Origin: Porphyra umbilicalis
Taxonomy: Eukaryota > Rhodophyta > Bangiophyceae > Bangiales > Bangiaceae
Assembly (NCBI GenBank): GCA_002049455.2
Contig: KV918863.1
Coordinates: 1 to 64,000 of the forward strand
Length of the DNA stretch: 64,000 bases
Direction: 5' to 3'
The notes under the pieces are model-generated. The model was given only the letters and a program-made list of their open reading frames with translations. It ran no database searches and had not been told where the DNA came from. The position numbers and the translations under genes were made by a program. Numbering within the stretch: position 1 is the stretch's first letter; each line of letters begins with the position of its first letter. Below, one piece after another: positions 10,281 to 20,818 of the stretch.

Positions 10281-12840
10281 CCCGCACGTTGAAGAATAAG
10301 TTGCCTTTTCCAGTGCACGTTGCGGGAGTACTTGACCAAAACCGTCCCGGGCGGGCCTTTTTGCGCCCTACGTTGTCCGGCGACGTCCCCCGTTTGTCTC
10401 TTGACTATGGAAAGAAGCGCATAGGTCCGCCCGACCATCGTACGAGTTTGCTCGAGGTGGCGACGTCTTCATCGTCCGTACGGTCCGCGGGAGCAGATCG
10501 TGGTTAAAAAGGTACGTGAGGGCAGGTGCGGTGTTTGCGGGGTCGTGAGAGTGGGTTGACGGGGGCGGATGTGGTCATGCTCGCGTAAGTTTTTGGGACT
10601 TGCCGAAAAGGTGGCTTCAGAGGCCTGAGAGAGCGTTTTCCTTTCGAATGTTCGAATGGGGGGTTGTGTGGTCGCGGATCGCGTGGCTGCTCGAGCGGTT
10701 GCGGCCGTTCCCGTTGTCCGTGGTCGACTGGATCGGGGAGGTGGCGGCCCCCGACGGAGCATGGGCGTTGCAGGGTGTAGGGGCTGGAGGAAGAGCTGCG
10801 TGTTTTTTTGGGTACGTTGATCATGGGGAGCCGGTCGGGGTGGGAGGCTGCTCGGTGGTGGAGGGTGGGGGCGGTGTGGGACGGGAGGCGGCGGGGCTGG
10901 CGACGTGTTGGGCGCCGCGCCGGTGACGCCGCCACCCTCTGAGCGAGACGGCGACGGCGGGCGGTGGCGGCGGCCGCGGTGGCGGCGGCCGCGGTGGCGG
11001 CGGCCGCGGTGGCGTGGCACCCCTGCTGTTTCTCCCCTCACCCCCCCGCCCCCCCCCCCCCGCCATCCACGGCTTCTTCCCCTACCCCTCCCCCCTATAG
11101 CCCCCCGTACTCCCCCCGCCCCATCCACTACCGCGGCGGCCTCGATGCGCGGTGGCGGCCACGCGCCTGCCCCCGCGCGTGGGCCGCGACGCTCCCCACT
11201 GTGGCGCGCCGCCACGGACGGCGAACGCGCCCTCCCCCGCGCCGCCCCGTCCCGGTCGCCGCCCCGCCGCGGCCGCCCCGCGCCGCCCGCCATGAGCGGC
11301 GCCCCGCGCGCGCGTCGGCAGCGGCGGCGGCACCGCCGCCGCCGCCGCCCGTCGGACCGGCGGTGACCCCACCTGCGGCGTGCGTGGCGGGCGCGCGGCC
11401 GGCCGGCGGCGGTGTTTTCCCTTTTCCTTTTTTTGCCCGCCGTGGACCCCCGTCGTGCCGGACGACGCGCGACGCGCGCGCTCCCCCGCCCGCGTCCGCC
11501 CCGCCCCGTTGCGAGCTGTACGCGCGCCGGGCGGCGGGCATGGCGCTCCCTTGGTGACTGGTCGCGCCCTCCACCGCACTGGGCTTTGCGGCTGCGTCGA
11601 TCGCCGCTGCAGCGTCGGTCGCCGGCGGCGCGCTGACAGGCGGCGGCGGCGGCGGCTGCGGCGGCGGCGGCGGCGGCGGCGGCGCGTCAACGTCTGCCTC
11701 CTGCGCCGCGGTGGCCGCCGCGCGGCGGCGGGTGACCCCCCCCCCCCGGGCGGTTGCGGCCACCACCGTGGCCGCCACGCCCGCTGCCGCCCGCCTTGCG
11801 GCCGCCGCGCAGCGCCGGGTGCGGTTTGGGGCAGCGGGGGCGAGGCGCTGGCGGCAGCCGCTGCGCGCGCCCGTCGTCTTGCCGGCGGTAGCCGGCGGCA
11901 GCGGCGGCGGCGGCGGCAGCGCGGGAGGCGGTGGCGGTGACAACGGCGGCGGCGTGTCCGTCCCCCTTCCCAACTGCACCCAGCCGCCAGCGGCGGCCGC
12001 AGGAGCGCCGTCCCGCGGCCGCCGGCGCGCGCACCGCGGCGGGCACCCAACCGGGACACGTGACGCCACAGGCAGTCGTCTCCCGCGTCTGCGCCCGCGC
12101 CCTCGACGGGCGTGCCGGTAGCTCGCAGGCCGCTGCCCCCGTCTGCGTAACCGTCACGCGCGTGCGGCTCGCCTCCGCGCCGCCGCCACCCGCCCACCCG
12201 CGGCGGTCCGAAACGCCGCCCGTCGCCCCGTGGCCGCCGCCGCCCCCGCACGCCGCGCGACACCAGCGCCGCCGGGTGCACGCCGCCCCGCCGAGCGCCG
12301 TCGTCCATCGCGCCGGCGGGGGGGCGGCGGCGGCCGGCGGTGCGGCCGGCCGCCGCCGCCGGGCAAGCGGCTGGGTGGCGGGGTCGGCGTGCGCCGACCG
12401 ACGGCGGCGGCGTCGTGAGGGGCGACCGCTCGACGAGGCGGCGCCAGCCCTGCGCGGTGGGCGCGGGGGGCTCGACGCGCAGGCTGCCCGGTGTGGGCCG
12501 CACCCGCCTGCGCGGCGGGCGCGGGGGGCTCGACCGGCAGGCTGCCCGCGTCGGTAGCGCCCTCGGCCGACGGCGCCGTGACGCCCGGGCCGTGGGGGGC
12601 CGCGACGGCGGAGGGTTGGGGCGCGGCCGACGGCGCCGCGACCGCGGTCCACTGCGGTCGCCGCAGCTGTGGCCGGCTGCGGTGCGGGAGCCTCGTGTAA
12701 ACCCGTGCGGCGCTGTGACCGGCCGTAGGGCGCGTCCGATGGCACGCGTCGTGGGTGGGCAGAGGCAGGCGGCGCCGCGGGCGAGGGCGGGCAGGGCGGG
12801 GGGGGTTGACGGGCAAAAGGGTTGTGGTTGCGACGTGCGG
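10281..12840. other. GC-rich low-complexity island
   Basis: Beyond about 10.9 kb the DNA is extremely rich in CGG/GCC triplets with homopolymer G/C tracts. Open frames exist in almost every phase on both strands, with Pro/Arg/Ala/Gly-only peptides, so frame length is not evidence of coding. A ~15-bp unit GGTGGCGGCGGCCGC is repeated in tandem at 10962-11015. I see no domain motif. Confidence 0.6.
10962..11015 (+). repeat. Short tandem repeat, GGTGGCGGCGGCCGC units
   Basis: Three to four near-perfect copies of a 15-bp unit. Confidence 0.8.
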
Positions 12841-12848
12841 TGAACGTA

Positions 12849-13007
12849 TTGCAGTCTGCTGAATTTTGCCTGTCTGAGCCGGAACAGAACGCAATCAGGA
12901 CGGAATCCTATTGGCCATCAGCTCGTATCCGGCTGAGTGGATGGCTGAGAGTCTGTCCTGATTGCGTTCTGTCCCGGCCCGGACCGGCAAAATGGAGCAG
13001 ACTGCAA
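12849..13007. mobile_element. 159-bp TA-flanked MITE, TTGCAG family
   Basis: Ends are inverted repeats of about 58 bp starting TTGCAGTCTGCT, with TA outside each (12847-12848 and 13008-13009). The arms share GAACGCAATCAGGAC. The terminal motif resembles the ends of the 1,457-bp element at 55849-57305, so the two appear related. Non-coding. Confidence 0.75.
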
Positions 13008-13192
13008 TATCTTATTCAGTTTGGTCATTTTCAAGTTCCCAGGCCAGGGTGTTTTCGCGAACGCGCCTTCAGTTTTACAAGTGCGATCCAAGCAGAGCCT
13101 TGTTGCAAGCCACTTGTGCTGAAACACGGGCCACAGGGTACTGTGTGGGGTGTGCGAACAACTTCTTGCAGCCCAAAACGCGCCTATTTGCT

Positions 13193-13227
13193 GCTTGCGT
13201 GCGCCCACGCTTTGAGAAGCACTGCGC
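13193..13227 (-). repeat. 35-bp inverted copy of 9920-9954
   Basis: Reverse complement GCGCAGTGCTTCTCAAAGCG and the bases after it match 9920-9954 with three differences. Function unknown. Confidence 0.6.
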
Positions 13228-13699
13228 AGTGCGTTGGAAACCGCAAGGGCGGGCTCGTTGATGGAGACGCCCCGCGCTGCGCGCGCCCCGCCCCTCTCCC
13301 CACCCATTGCCGCAGCTGACGCCGCCCACCGGCACCTGCGAGCCGTCGCTCGGCCAACACTCACGCCCCCCTGCCCCCGTCTCCCTCCTTCTCTGACGCC
13401 GCCACCGCCACCGCCACTGCAGTCAACCCCGCCGCCCCCGCCACCTGCGAGCCGTTGCTCGGCAAACACTCGCACCCCCCTCCGCCCGTCCCCCCCCTTC
13501 TTTGCCGTGGCCACCGCCGCCGCCACTGCAGTCGAGGCGTCGGCGTCGGCCTTTGCGGCGAGCACCGCCGAACAACCGTCATTGCCGGCCGCCGTGGCGG
13601 CGGCGGCCACCGCCACGGAGCGGGACGCGGCGGCACGGGCCGCCGACACGGCTGCCGCCGCTGTCTGGCCTCGAAAACATCCTTTCTCGCCTGTTCTGC

Positions 13700-14575
13700 A
13701 CGTTTTTGAAGTGCTGTGCGCGTGGGCGGGCAGCGTGGCGGCAGGCCGGCGGCTGGCGCTCCGCCCGGGCAACACCTCCCGCGTGGTGCGCGTGTGGCCG
13801 GCGGAGGAGCTGTCGCCGCTGCTCGACAACCTCGGCATCAGCGTCGCCTCCATGGGCGCCCTTATCACCCACCTGTCTGTCCTGGGGTCTGTCGAAGAGC
13901 AGGCGGTGGCGGAGTGGTGGGGGGAGGGGAGGGCAGAGGGTGCCCCGTCCAACGGCAGTGGGGGAACCTGCTCGCGCCGCCACCTCCCGGGTCAGCTGCC
14001 GCAAGAGCTGTCCTACGCGCGCACGGCACTGCCGGTGGCGTCGTCGGTTACGACCATCTGCCGGCTGCTCGTAGCCAACGTATGGGAGTATGAGGTGGTG
14101 GTGTCTTAAGAGGTGGACTTTCATAGTGGTGGCGGCAGGGGGGGGGGGGCAGGGGCGGCGACTGGCGGTGGCGCCCCCCCTGTGCGCCCTTGCAGCTGGT
14201 CCTGTAGTGTTTGAACCCCGCCGTCTCCTTCCGCGCCATTGCCCGCCCCGCACGATCGGTGGTTTGGACGAGCAGCCTATGGGCGCGCGGCGGCAGCTAT
14301 GGGCGGCGATGCTGCCGACGGGGCCCCGCCGATTGGCGGCGCCCGCCTGGACGCATCTTACTGGGCGTTGGGGGGGGAGGCCTTTTAGGACGCTCTCGGC
14401 CAGGCGCTGGTGTACTATGTGGCCGTCATCCCGGCGGGGGTGCTGGTGTTTGTACCCAGCTACCGGCGACTGTCACAGGTGGTCGCCTGGTGGCAGGCGT
14501 CGGGGGTATGGGCGTGACTGGCGGTGGTCAAGGCGGCGGTGCTGGTGGAGCCGTCCGCGGCTAGTGTGCGTGGCG
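13700..14575 (+). pseudogene. Decayed Rad3/XPD-type DNA helicase (RTEL1/FANCJ/DDX11-like)
   Basis: Successive plus-strand frames carry the characteristic C-terminal helicase blocks. About 13720-14090 gives a segment like the spacer before motif IV. At 14208 a second frame reads CLNPAVSFRAIA then ARSVVWTSS, the LW-LNPA-F/ARSVILTSGT block. At 14404 a third frame reads YYVAVIPAGVLVFVPSYRRL then VVAWWQASGVW, the GLLVFFPSY block, followed after one in-frame TGA (14515-14517, where Arg is plausible) by LAVVKAAVLVEP. At least two frame changes and the stop make this a pseudogene, though missed introns could explain some shifts. Walker A, DEAH and the Fe-S cysteines were not found upstream. A G-rich tandem repeat follows directly. 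Confidence 0.65.
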
Positions 14576-14625
14576 GGGGTGGCGGGGGTGGCGGGGGTGG
14601 CGGGGGTGGCGGCGTCGGTGGGGAC
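14570..14625 (+). repeat. Short tandem repeat, GGCGGGGGT units
   Basis: Five or more consecutive copies of GTGGCGGGG-type 9-bp units immediately after the helicase relic. Confidence 0.8.
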
Positions 14626-14991
14626 TCGGACCGGGGGGGGGGGCAGCAACAAACGCGCCATCGTTTATCCTTTAACGTGGGGCAATAGATGCGGCCCGAA
14701 GAGCTCGAGTCTTTGGCAGCTCGTTTCGTTTGTTTCAGACGCCAAATCACCCGGTGCACCAGTGACAACCGCTTGCACGCGGGCTGCGTGGTGATGAACG
14801 AGAAGGTGTTCGAGCGACTGAGGTTCCCAGGGACGGCTTCGCGGGAGGAAGCGGCCGCGGCTCAAGGGGGGGTGCCGACCATCTTGTTTTCATCTACTGG
14901 CCGTTGTGCACTACGCTCTTCCCCCCTCACCCCCGCACTGGTCATTGGGAGCGAGTTTGTAGACGATGGCGAGGCTACTCTTATCTATGTA

Positions 14992-16578
14992 CTACAAACC
15001 ACTCCACTTCGGACCATCATCCTCCGGAACCCCTGGGGGCGCCACGTCCATTAGACTCTCGACAGTGTGCTCCCAGAACTGGAGGAAGGACGCCTTGTGC
15101 GTAGAACCAAGCTCCATGTCACACAACCGCGCTCGCTTCAACACGTGTGACATCTTCATGCACCAACCCAGTGTGCGACCCGCGTCATACAGCGACTGAA
15201 GCTCCTCCATTGCTCCGTACCTGTTGAAGAGCCCCAGGTAGGCCAGCCGAGCCTCCTTGGACAGCACTCCGTGCAGCTCGTGCCAATCGTAGAAGGGGTG
15301 GCCAATGCACGCAAACTCCCAGTCAAAAAGGATGGGCTTACCGGCCCCGTCGGCTCCCGTCAGTGCCGTGTTGCGGGGACTGGCGTCGCCGTGCACCAGC
15401 GTTCCAGGTACATTGCCGACGGTCAGCCGGTCACACATGGCCGCCAGGTGATGCACGTATTTGACAAACCGATCGTGCCGCGAGGAGCGTCCAAACCAGC
15501 GGCACACCAAGTCGTCGTCCATCCAACCCAACATCTCAGCGGCAAGCGCCATGGGGCTGCAATCTGGGAACTGACCTTCCCGCAGGATGGCCAGCAGCTG
15601 GACCGAGTCCACTTGTAGCCGCCCGAGCAGCAGTGCGAACGTCGAAGTAGCGGCCTCGTCGGGCGGTGAGAAAGCACGCGACACGAAGCAGTTGAGGTCG
15701 CCGTGCGAATCCACTAACGCCAGTGTGATATCGGGGCAGACGAAGGCCACTGTTTTGGTGACCTCAACCTCTTGGCTCCCCACCCCCACCGCCTTGAGGT
15801 AGAACTCCCCCGAGGTCGACGGCACCTTGAAGGTAGTGGAGTTGATGGAAACTGTCGTTTGCACCACACGACCGCAGACGGTTGCGCCCGTCGATGCGAC
15901 AACAGACCGGAACCACGAAGCGGCCTTGTCAAACCAGCCCAGCATGAAGCGCGGGTCCTGCAAGAACGCAGCCACACGCGCCGGATCCCCGCAGAGGAGC
16001 TTAGAAACCAGCTGCAGCGCTTCCCTCATGAATCTGTCATCGGTGCACGTGCTCAGGAGGTCGGTCACGAAGGCGGCGTCCTTCCACTCGTACTTGCTCG
16101 CCGCCTTCAGGTCATGGCCGTGGCACTCCATGAGCAGCAGGCTAGCCACCCCGTAGTCCTCGGCGGGCGGACGACCCGGGTAGTGGTTGACCCCAAATAG
16201 GTCGCAGTTGACCGAAAAGTAGGCACCGTCCGAGTCGGGAGCAAGCGCCTGCCGCACATCGTCGCACAACTGTTCAACCTCAAAAAACGCCGGGTAGGTG
16301 AAGTAAGGCATATCCCAGGAGTCCTCCAGCCGCTCCATCAAGACGTTCTTGCCATCAACGGCCAACAGGACGACACGGACATAGTTCGGGCAGCTCCAGG
16401 TGCCCGACACGCCAGACGTGGCGGCGGATGTTGAACTAGATGCCGCAGCAGACTCGACCGCGGCGCCATCGGCGTCCACAACGGACGCAGCCGCAGACGA
16501 GATTGCCATCGTCACGCCGCCGCGCCGCCCACCTTCGAGTGGCTCGTCTGCAAGTAAATGGAAAGCGATAGAAAACAA
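14992..16578 (-). CDS. APH-fold phosphotransferase-like protein
   Basis: Single-exon frame of 528 residues from ATG 16578; ATG 16509 (MAISSAAAS, residue 24) is an equally possible start because the first 23 residues look like leader. The C-terminal half has the hallmarks of the aminoglycoside phosphotransferase/choline kinase fold: LVHGDASPRNTAL (catalytic loop HGDxxxxN, residues 396-403) and ILFDWEFACIGHPFYDWHEL (metal-binding D419 in place of the DFG Asp). The N-terminal half (about 50-190) contains VRVVLLAVDGKNVLMERLED and resembles the start of a Nudix domain, but the Nudix box is not evident. The substrate cannot be inferred. The frame is intact and codon use is consistent, so this is one of the best gene candidates in the window. 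It converges with the helicase relic. Confidence 0.8.
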   Translation of the reverse strand: MFSIAFHLLADEPLEGGRRGGVTMAISSAAASVVDADGAAVESAAASSSTSAATSGVSGTWSCPNYVRVVLLAVDGKNVLMERLEDSWDMPYFTYPAFFEVEQLCDDVRQALAPDSDGAYFSVNCDLFGVNHYPGRPPAEDYGVASLLLMECHGHDLKAASKYEWKDAAFVTDLLSTCTDDRFMREALQLVSKLLCGDPARVAAFLQDPRFMLGWFDKAASWFRSVVASTGATVCGRVVQTTVSINSTTFKVPSTSGEFYLKAVGVGSQEVEVTKTVAFVCPDITLALVDSHGDLNCFVSRAFSPPDEAATSTFALLLGRLQVDSVQLLAILREGQFPDCSPMALAAEMLGWMDDDLVCRWFGRSSRHDRFVKYVHHLAAMCDRLTVGNVPGTLVHGDASPRNTALTGADGAGKPILFDWEFACIGHPFYDWHELHGVLSKEARLAYLGLFNRYGAMEELQSLYDAGRTLGWCMKMSHVLKRARLCDMELGSTHKASFLQFWEHTVESLMDVAPPGVPEDDGPKWSGL

Positions 16579-18340
16579 AAAGGAAAAGCGATGAGAACAC
16601 CACAGCAGCGATGCAAACGTGGTCGGTCAGCATGTGCAACGACATTCACATGAGGATGTCATCGAGTGAAGACACAACAGGAGGCACCCTCTGCCACACC
16701 GAGTCGTTCCACTAAGAAACGCCGCTTGCATACATTCAGTACTGGCGAACAGGAACCGGGAAGACCGGGAAAGGGGTGTCGACCTTGACGCAGGTGATGC
16801 GGGGGCGGAGCCCAGGTGCACAAATCACCCTCCCAGCCACAGGTAAAAAGCACAAGCAACCACAACGCAGCAGCACGCGTCGCAAAAAAGGGAAGCCAGG
16901 TATTCTGCTGCGCAAGGAGGACAGGTGTGGCACAAGATGAAATAGGACGCGGAGATGTCATAGCAGATCATCGAGCGAAGGTGGTGCAATTAAAGGCAGA
17001 GAAATTCTCGCCACCCCGCTAGTCGCTGGGGCAAGGTGGCATCACCCGGTGGCATTCGCGCCCGATGCGGGCCATGTCGTCGGCACAAAAAAAGCGGTCC
17101 GCTGTCGGAAATGACACGCGTCGGGCAAGGCATATCTCTGTGCGCATCCCTAGTCATCCGCGCATGTGTACGTGGCTGTGAAGGCCGAGCCCTGTACATA
17201 CATGGATGACTGCCTCGCGTGTCAGGCGTGGGAAAAAAACGGTGGCGGCCGAGGCCTCGTCGACAAAAAATGCTCCTGGCCCGCTGCCCTGTGACAGAGC
17301 CGGACTAGGCGACACCGCAAGCGTGGACTGAGACGATTGGACCCGAAATGCGTGTGCGCGGAAACGTCCTGAACTTGATATAATCGTTTACAAGAGAGTA
17401 CAGTGCGTTTTTGTTATAAAAGAATCGTTTCCAAAAGAATATTGGTCGCGAGTCTTCCATTCCAGTCCGTGTGGGCCAATTTTTCTTCTTATTGAGCCGA
17501 ATCAGCTGTCTCTTAGAATGAGAACGCGGGGATAGTAGCGTTGAGTAACATGCGCGTGTCACCATCACATTTTTAGGATGTGATACGATCGGTATCGATC
17601 GTTTCAGCTGTCTTACGATCGCCAGACTATGTTGGCGGCGGTGAGACGGACGGTGGCCCCCCCTCAGACGCGCATTCAGAGCGATGCGGAACAGATTCCG
17701 GTATGCCAACACTTTGTGACCCACTTCATGCGCCGCGGAGAGGAGGCTGACCTACACGGCCTCCAGCTTCCGGCACATGAGCACAAGCAGCACCAACACG
17801 CTCGCAACGACGTAAAGATCACGATAGTGCATAGCAGAGATCTAAAAGATGCCAGGAACCCATCGGTAAGACCACGTTACTGCCGCCCTAGAACTTCTGC
17901 AGATAGCAGTTCCTGATGACCAGTAACATGCTGTTACAAGGCACTTCCGGCTATAGCCAGATGCTGTCCCTCGTACGCCTGCGTACCCCCAGTATGGAGG
18001 TCTGAATGCCGAACTCAAAAGCCGTAACAGCCAGACTTCAAAAATCGGTCCGCCGCCAAGTGGTCTTGTGGTCTTCTATGGCCGCCAGGGGGTACCCTGG
18101 CGGGGGTTCTCCGAAAGTGGCTTAACGACGCCCCTAGGGCTACCACGTTGAAGGGTACTATATACGTCAATGAGACACTGTTGCGACGATGTTGAGCGTC
18201 TTTTAGTCAGGTAGTCCTTTCTTGCGCCCCTATAGACTCTTGGTGGGTCATTTGGGGCTACAGGAAACACCTACAGTACTGTCGTTCCTGTGTTCGCAGC
18301 TTTTTGGGGCCAGAGCCCGTCAGGTGCCTCTGAGGGTTGT
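16579..18340. other. Intergenic, no gene recognised
   Basis: About 1.8 kb of mixed composition upstream of the phosphotransferase-like gene, so its promoter should lie at the left end. A 26-codon minus-strand ORF with a hydrophobic core exists at 17752-17832 but lacks support. No repeats were identified. Confidence 0.5.
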
Positions 18341-19562
18341 CCTTTTCAGCCATCTGGCGTGAGCAACAATGACAGACACAGTGCAACGCCGCCAGGAGGA
18401 GAGGACACCGAGCGGGAAAACATCTTGCCTACCTCCCCCGGCGTACCTCTCTCTCCCTCTGCCCAATCCCCCCCCCGCCACATTGACCCTCCCTTTCCCC
18501 CTGTGAGCAGAAGCGTCCGCGAACAGCGCGCGTCTTGCTGGCAATGTCAGTACTGCCGATGGCGCTGTCACTGCCGCTGCCTCTACTGCCGCCTCCGGCT
18601 GCAGCGGCGGCGGCAGCGGCGTCACCGCCCCCCCCGGCGGCACTGCCCCCCCCTCCACTGCTGTCGCCCCCCTCCCCATGCGCTGCGGAAAGCGCGTGGC
18701 CGCAGATCACCATCTCGCATGCCACCATCCCGGCGGCGACCGTATTGACCACCCGCCCGCCGACCAATGCGAGGCCCCGCAGCAGCAACGGCTGCACGTC
18801 ATACGGCTGCGACACATAGTGCGGCGTTCAGGGCGTGGTTGCGGCGGCAGCCGCCTCCTTCGCCCCGGCGGCGCCCGCCGGCGTTGACCAAAGCAGCGCG
18901 TCGCCTGCGTCGACGGCATCAGCGGGCGCGTGGACTGAGTCCGCCCGCACCGATCCCGCCCCCGTCGTCGTCCGCGGTCAGGTCGCGGAGCGCCAGAGAC
19001 ACGACCACACCCGCCGTGGCCACCCCCCCAACGTCGGGCAGACGTCAGCCCCGCCAAGATAGAGTGTCCGACGCCACGGGCGCGGAGATGAAGGCGGCGA
19101 GGCGCGCCACCGCCGCCGCCGTCACCGCCGCCGCGCGGGTGTCCAGGTCGACGAGAACCGTCGGCGAGGTCCGCCACCGCAGCATCTGCCGCCGCGGCTG
19201 CGGCGGCGGCGCCGTCGCCGCGGGGGCCGAGGGACGGCGGCGCTGCGGCAGCCGCCGGGTCGGTCCCCCATGCCGCCCGCGAAAGCGATTGTCATCAGCT
19301 CCATCGCTGCGTGCACCCCATCGTCGGCCTTCAGGAAGAAGAAGCGAAGGCGGGGCAGGGGGGACGCTAGGAGCGCCTCGCGGCCGACGACGGCCGTGCA
19401 AAGGCCGGCCAGTGCTTCTGAGGCGGCAGCGGTAGCGACAGTGTCCATGCAGAGCCCGCATCCAGAGCGCCTTGAGCTGCTGAAGACAAAGGACAAATTG
19501 GTGTGGACTTGAAAGCAGTCAGGCACGCAAACGAGAATTCTGTGGCTTTCGGCGAAGATCAA
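18341..19562 (-). other. GC-rich island with weak minus-strand coding signal
   Basis: Different minus-strand frames read as natural-looking protein in turn: MDTVATAAASEALAGLCTAV near 19440, VLVDLDTRAAAVTAAAVARL near 19150, and YDVQPLLLRGLALVGGRVVN near 18800. No single frame is open throughout. This may be a decayed gene or exons with unresolved introns. No family is recognised. Confidence 0.35.
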
Positions 19563-19992
19563 AGCTTGGCTGTTCGATTTATTGGGGGGCTACAGATCTC
19601 GTAGGCTCACAGCAAACAGAAACACGATTCACGTGCACCTCACGCTATACAGACAAGAGAGAAAGGCTCGGCCGCCTTTGTGTTGAGCCGGCCCTGAGAA
19701 AGCTCTCCGTGAAGACGTGCATCCCTTGAATAGGAAGCTACTACCTCGAGTGTCTGCCACGAGTTTTGATGGCATCATGGCGCCATGCAATTGGTCAAGG
19801 CCTCTGAACGAGACAAATATGAGCACGGTGGCGCCCTGCGAGGCTGAAGGTCATCAGCGGAGCGGCGTCGTGTGGGCATCGACAGCGACGGACACTCCGG
19901 CGGGCAGACGCCCAAGTAACTTGGCAAGCCCCTTGTATGGGCCTGCGCTGGCGTCTCGCAGTCCGCGCAGCCAACTTCACAGTTGCCGCCCA
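19563..19992. other. Intergenic, left flank of Copia-2
   Basis: Less GC-rich DNA that was contiguous with 25800 onward before Copia-2 inserted. No gene is recognised. Confidence 0.5.
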
Positions 19993-19997
19993 AGGGG

Positions 19998-20415
19998 TGT
20001 TGGACTGTGATGCTCGTCGCCGACTCCACTGGCGGTTCGCGGTTGGATGATGGTCAGTGACCATTATGGTACCCCACATGGTACATTTGCAAGACGTGGT
20101 CAAGTTGCACACATTCGTGTTGGGTGATCTTGGGGCGTTACTTTTGGCATGTTTTGGATTTGATCTTCGCTTTGCTCTAGTGGTTTTTGATTTGGGGAGT
20201 GATTCGATTTGGTGCGAGGGCGTGGGCGTCGGTGTGGGCGCGAGAGGGGGGAGCACTTGGGCCGGTGGGGACTATTTGAGAGGTGCTCTCGGTTGGGAGA
20301 GGCGGGCGAACCTTATGACAACCAACAAAGCACGTTCGCACACACACACACAAGCTCAAGCCACTCAACCACTTCACCGTGGTCCCCCAACCCCTATCCC
20401 CACTGCGTTTCAACA
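19998..20415 (+). repeat. 5' LTR of Copia-2
   Basis: 418 bp, TG...CA ends, near-identical to 25382-25799. A diverged solo copy lies at 42407-42951. Confidence 0.95.
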
Positions 20416-20429
20416 GGTTATGGGCCCAG
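20416..20429 (+). other. Primer-binding site 1 of Copia-2 (initiator tRNA-Met, internal)
   Basis: GGTTATGGGCCCAG directly follows the 5' LTR; same half-tRNA type as in the other copia elements. Confidence 0.88.
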
Positions 20430-20571
20430 AAAATTACAGCTAAAGCTGGTTGACTCTGCAGGAGTTCGCAGGTTCAAGTTTCACCTGGGGGCGACTTGAA
20501 ATCGCAGGAGTCTGGGGATTTGCTTCGTGAGTGAGACCTGGCGGCTTGAGGTCCTGTGAAGTTAGGAGGAG

Positions 20572-20657
20572 TGTTGGACTAAAACTTTGAACTCCTCAGG
20601 ACCATTCACACCGGTATTGTGGCTGTAGCTGAGTGGTACAATTTTCGTATCTCAACA
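20572..20657 (+). repeat. Nested 86-bp LTR-like unit in Copia-2 leader
   Basis: It begins TGTTGGACTAAAAC after a purine tract GTTAGGAGGAG and ends CTCAACA directly before a second primer-binding site. It has the same borders as the real LTR but a much shorter, largely different body. Confidence 0.75.
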
Positions 20658-20671
20658 GGTTATGGGCCCAG
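20658..20671 (+). other. Primer-binding site 2 of Copia-2
   Basis: A second perfect GGTTATGGGCCCAG, 242 bp downstream of the first and again flush with an ...AACA LTR end. Confidence 0.85.
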
Positions 20672-20818
20672 AGCCGGGGCTGTGACAACAGCAAGGTGTG
20701 CCAGCTGGTGTCGCGGCGGTCGCGGCAAGTGCCAAGAAGACGAGGTCAAGGTGGTTCAAGGACGTGACGGGCAAGGCGCACGGCTCGGCAAGGTCGGGCG
20801 CTACGAGAAGAAGACATC

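Noticed and set aside
11082..12503. 473-codon minus-strand ORF
   Set aside because: Pure low-complexity Arg/Pro/Ala translation of CGG/GCC triplets; similar lengths occur in other frames.
17752..17832. 26-codon minus-strand ORF with a hydrophobic core (VVASVLVLLVLM)
   Set aside because: Too short and isolated; no homology or expression cue, expected by chance.
20057..20443. ORF inside the Copia-2 5' LTR (and its twin at 25441)
   Set aside because: It is LTR sequence; the same reading appears in both LTR copies and has no domain.
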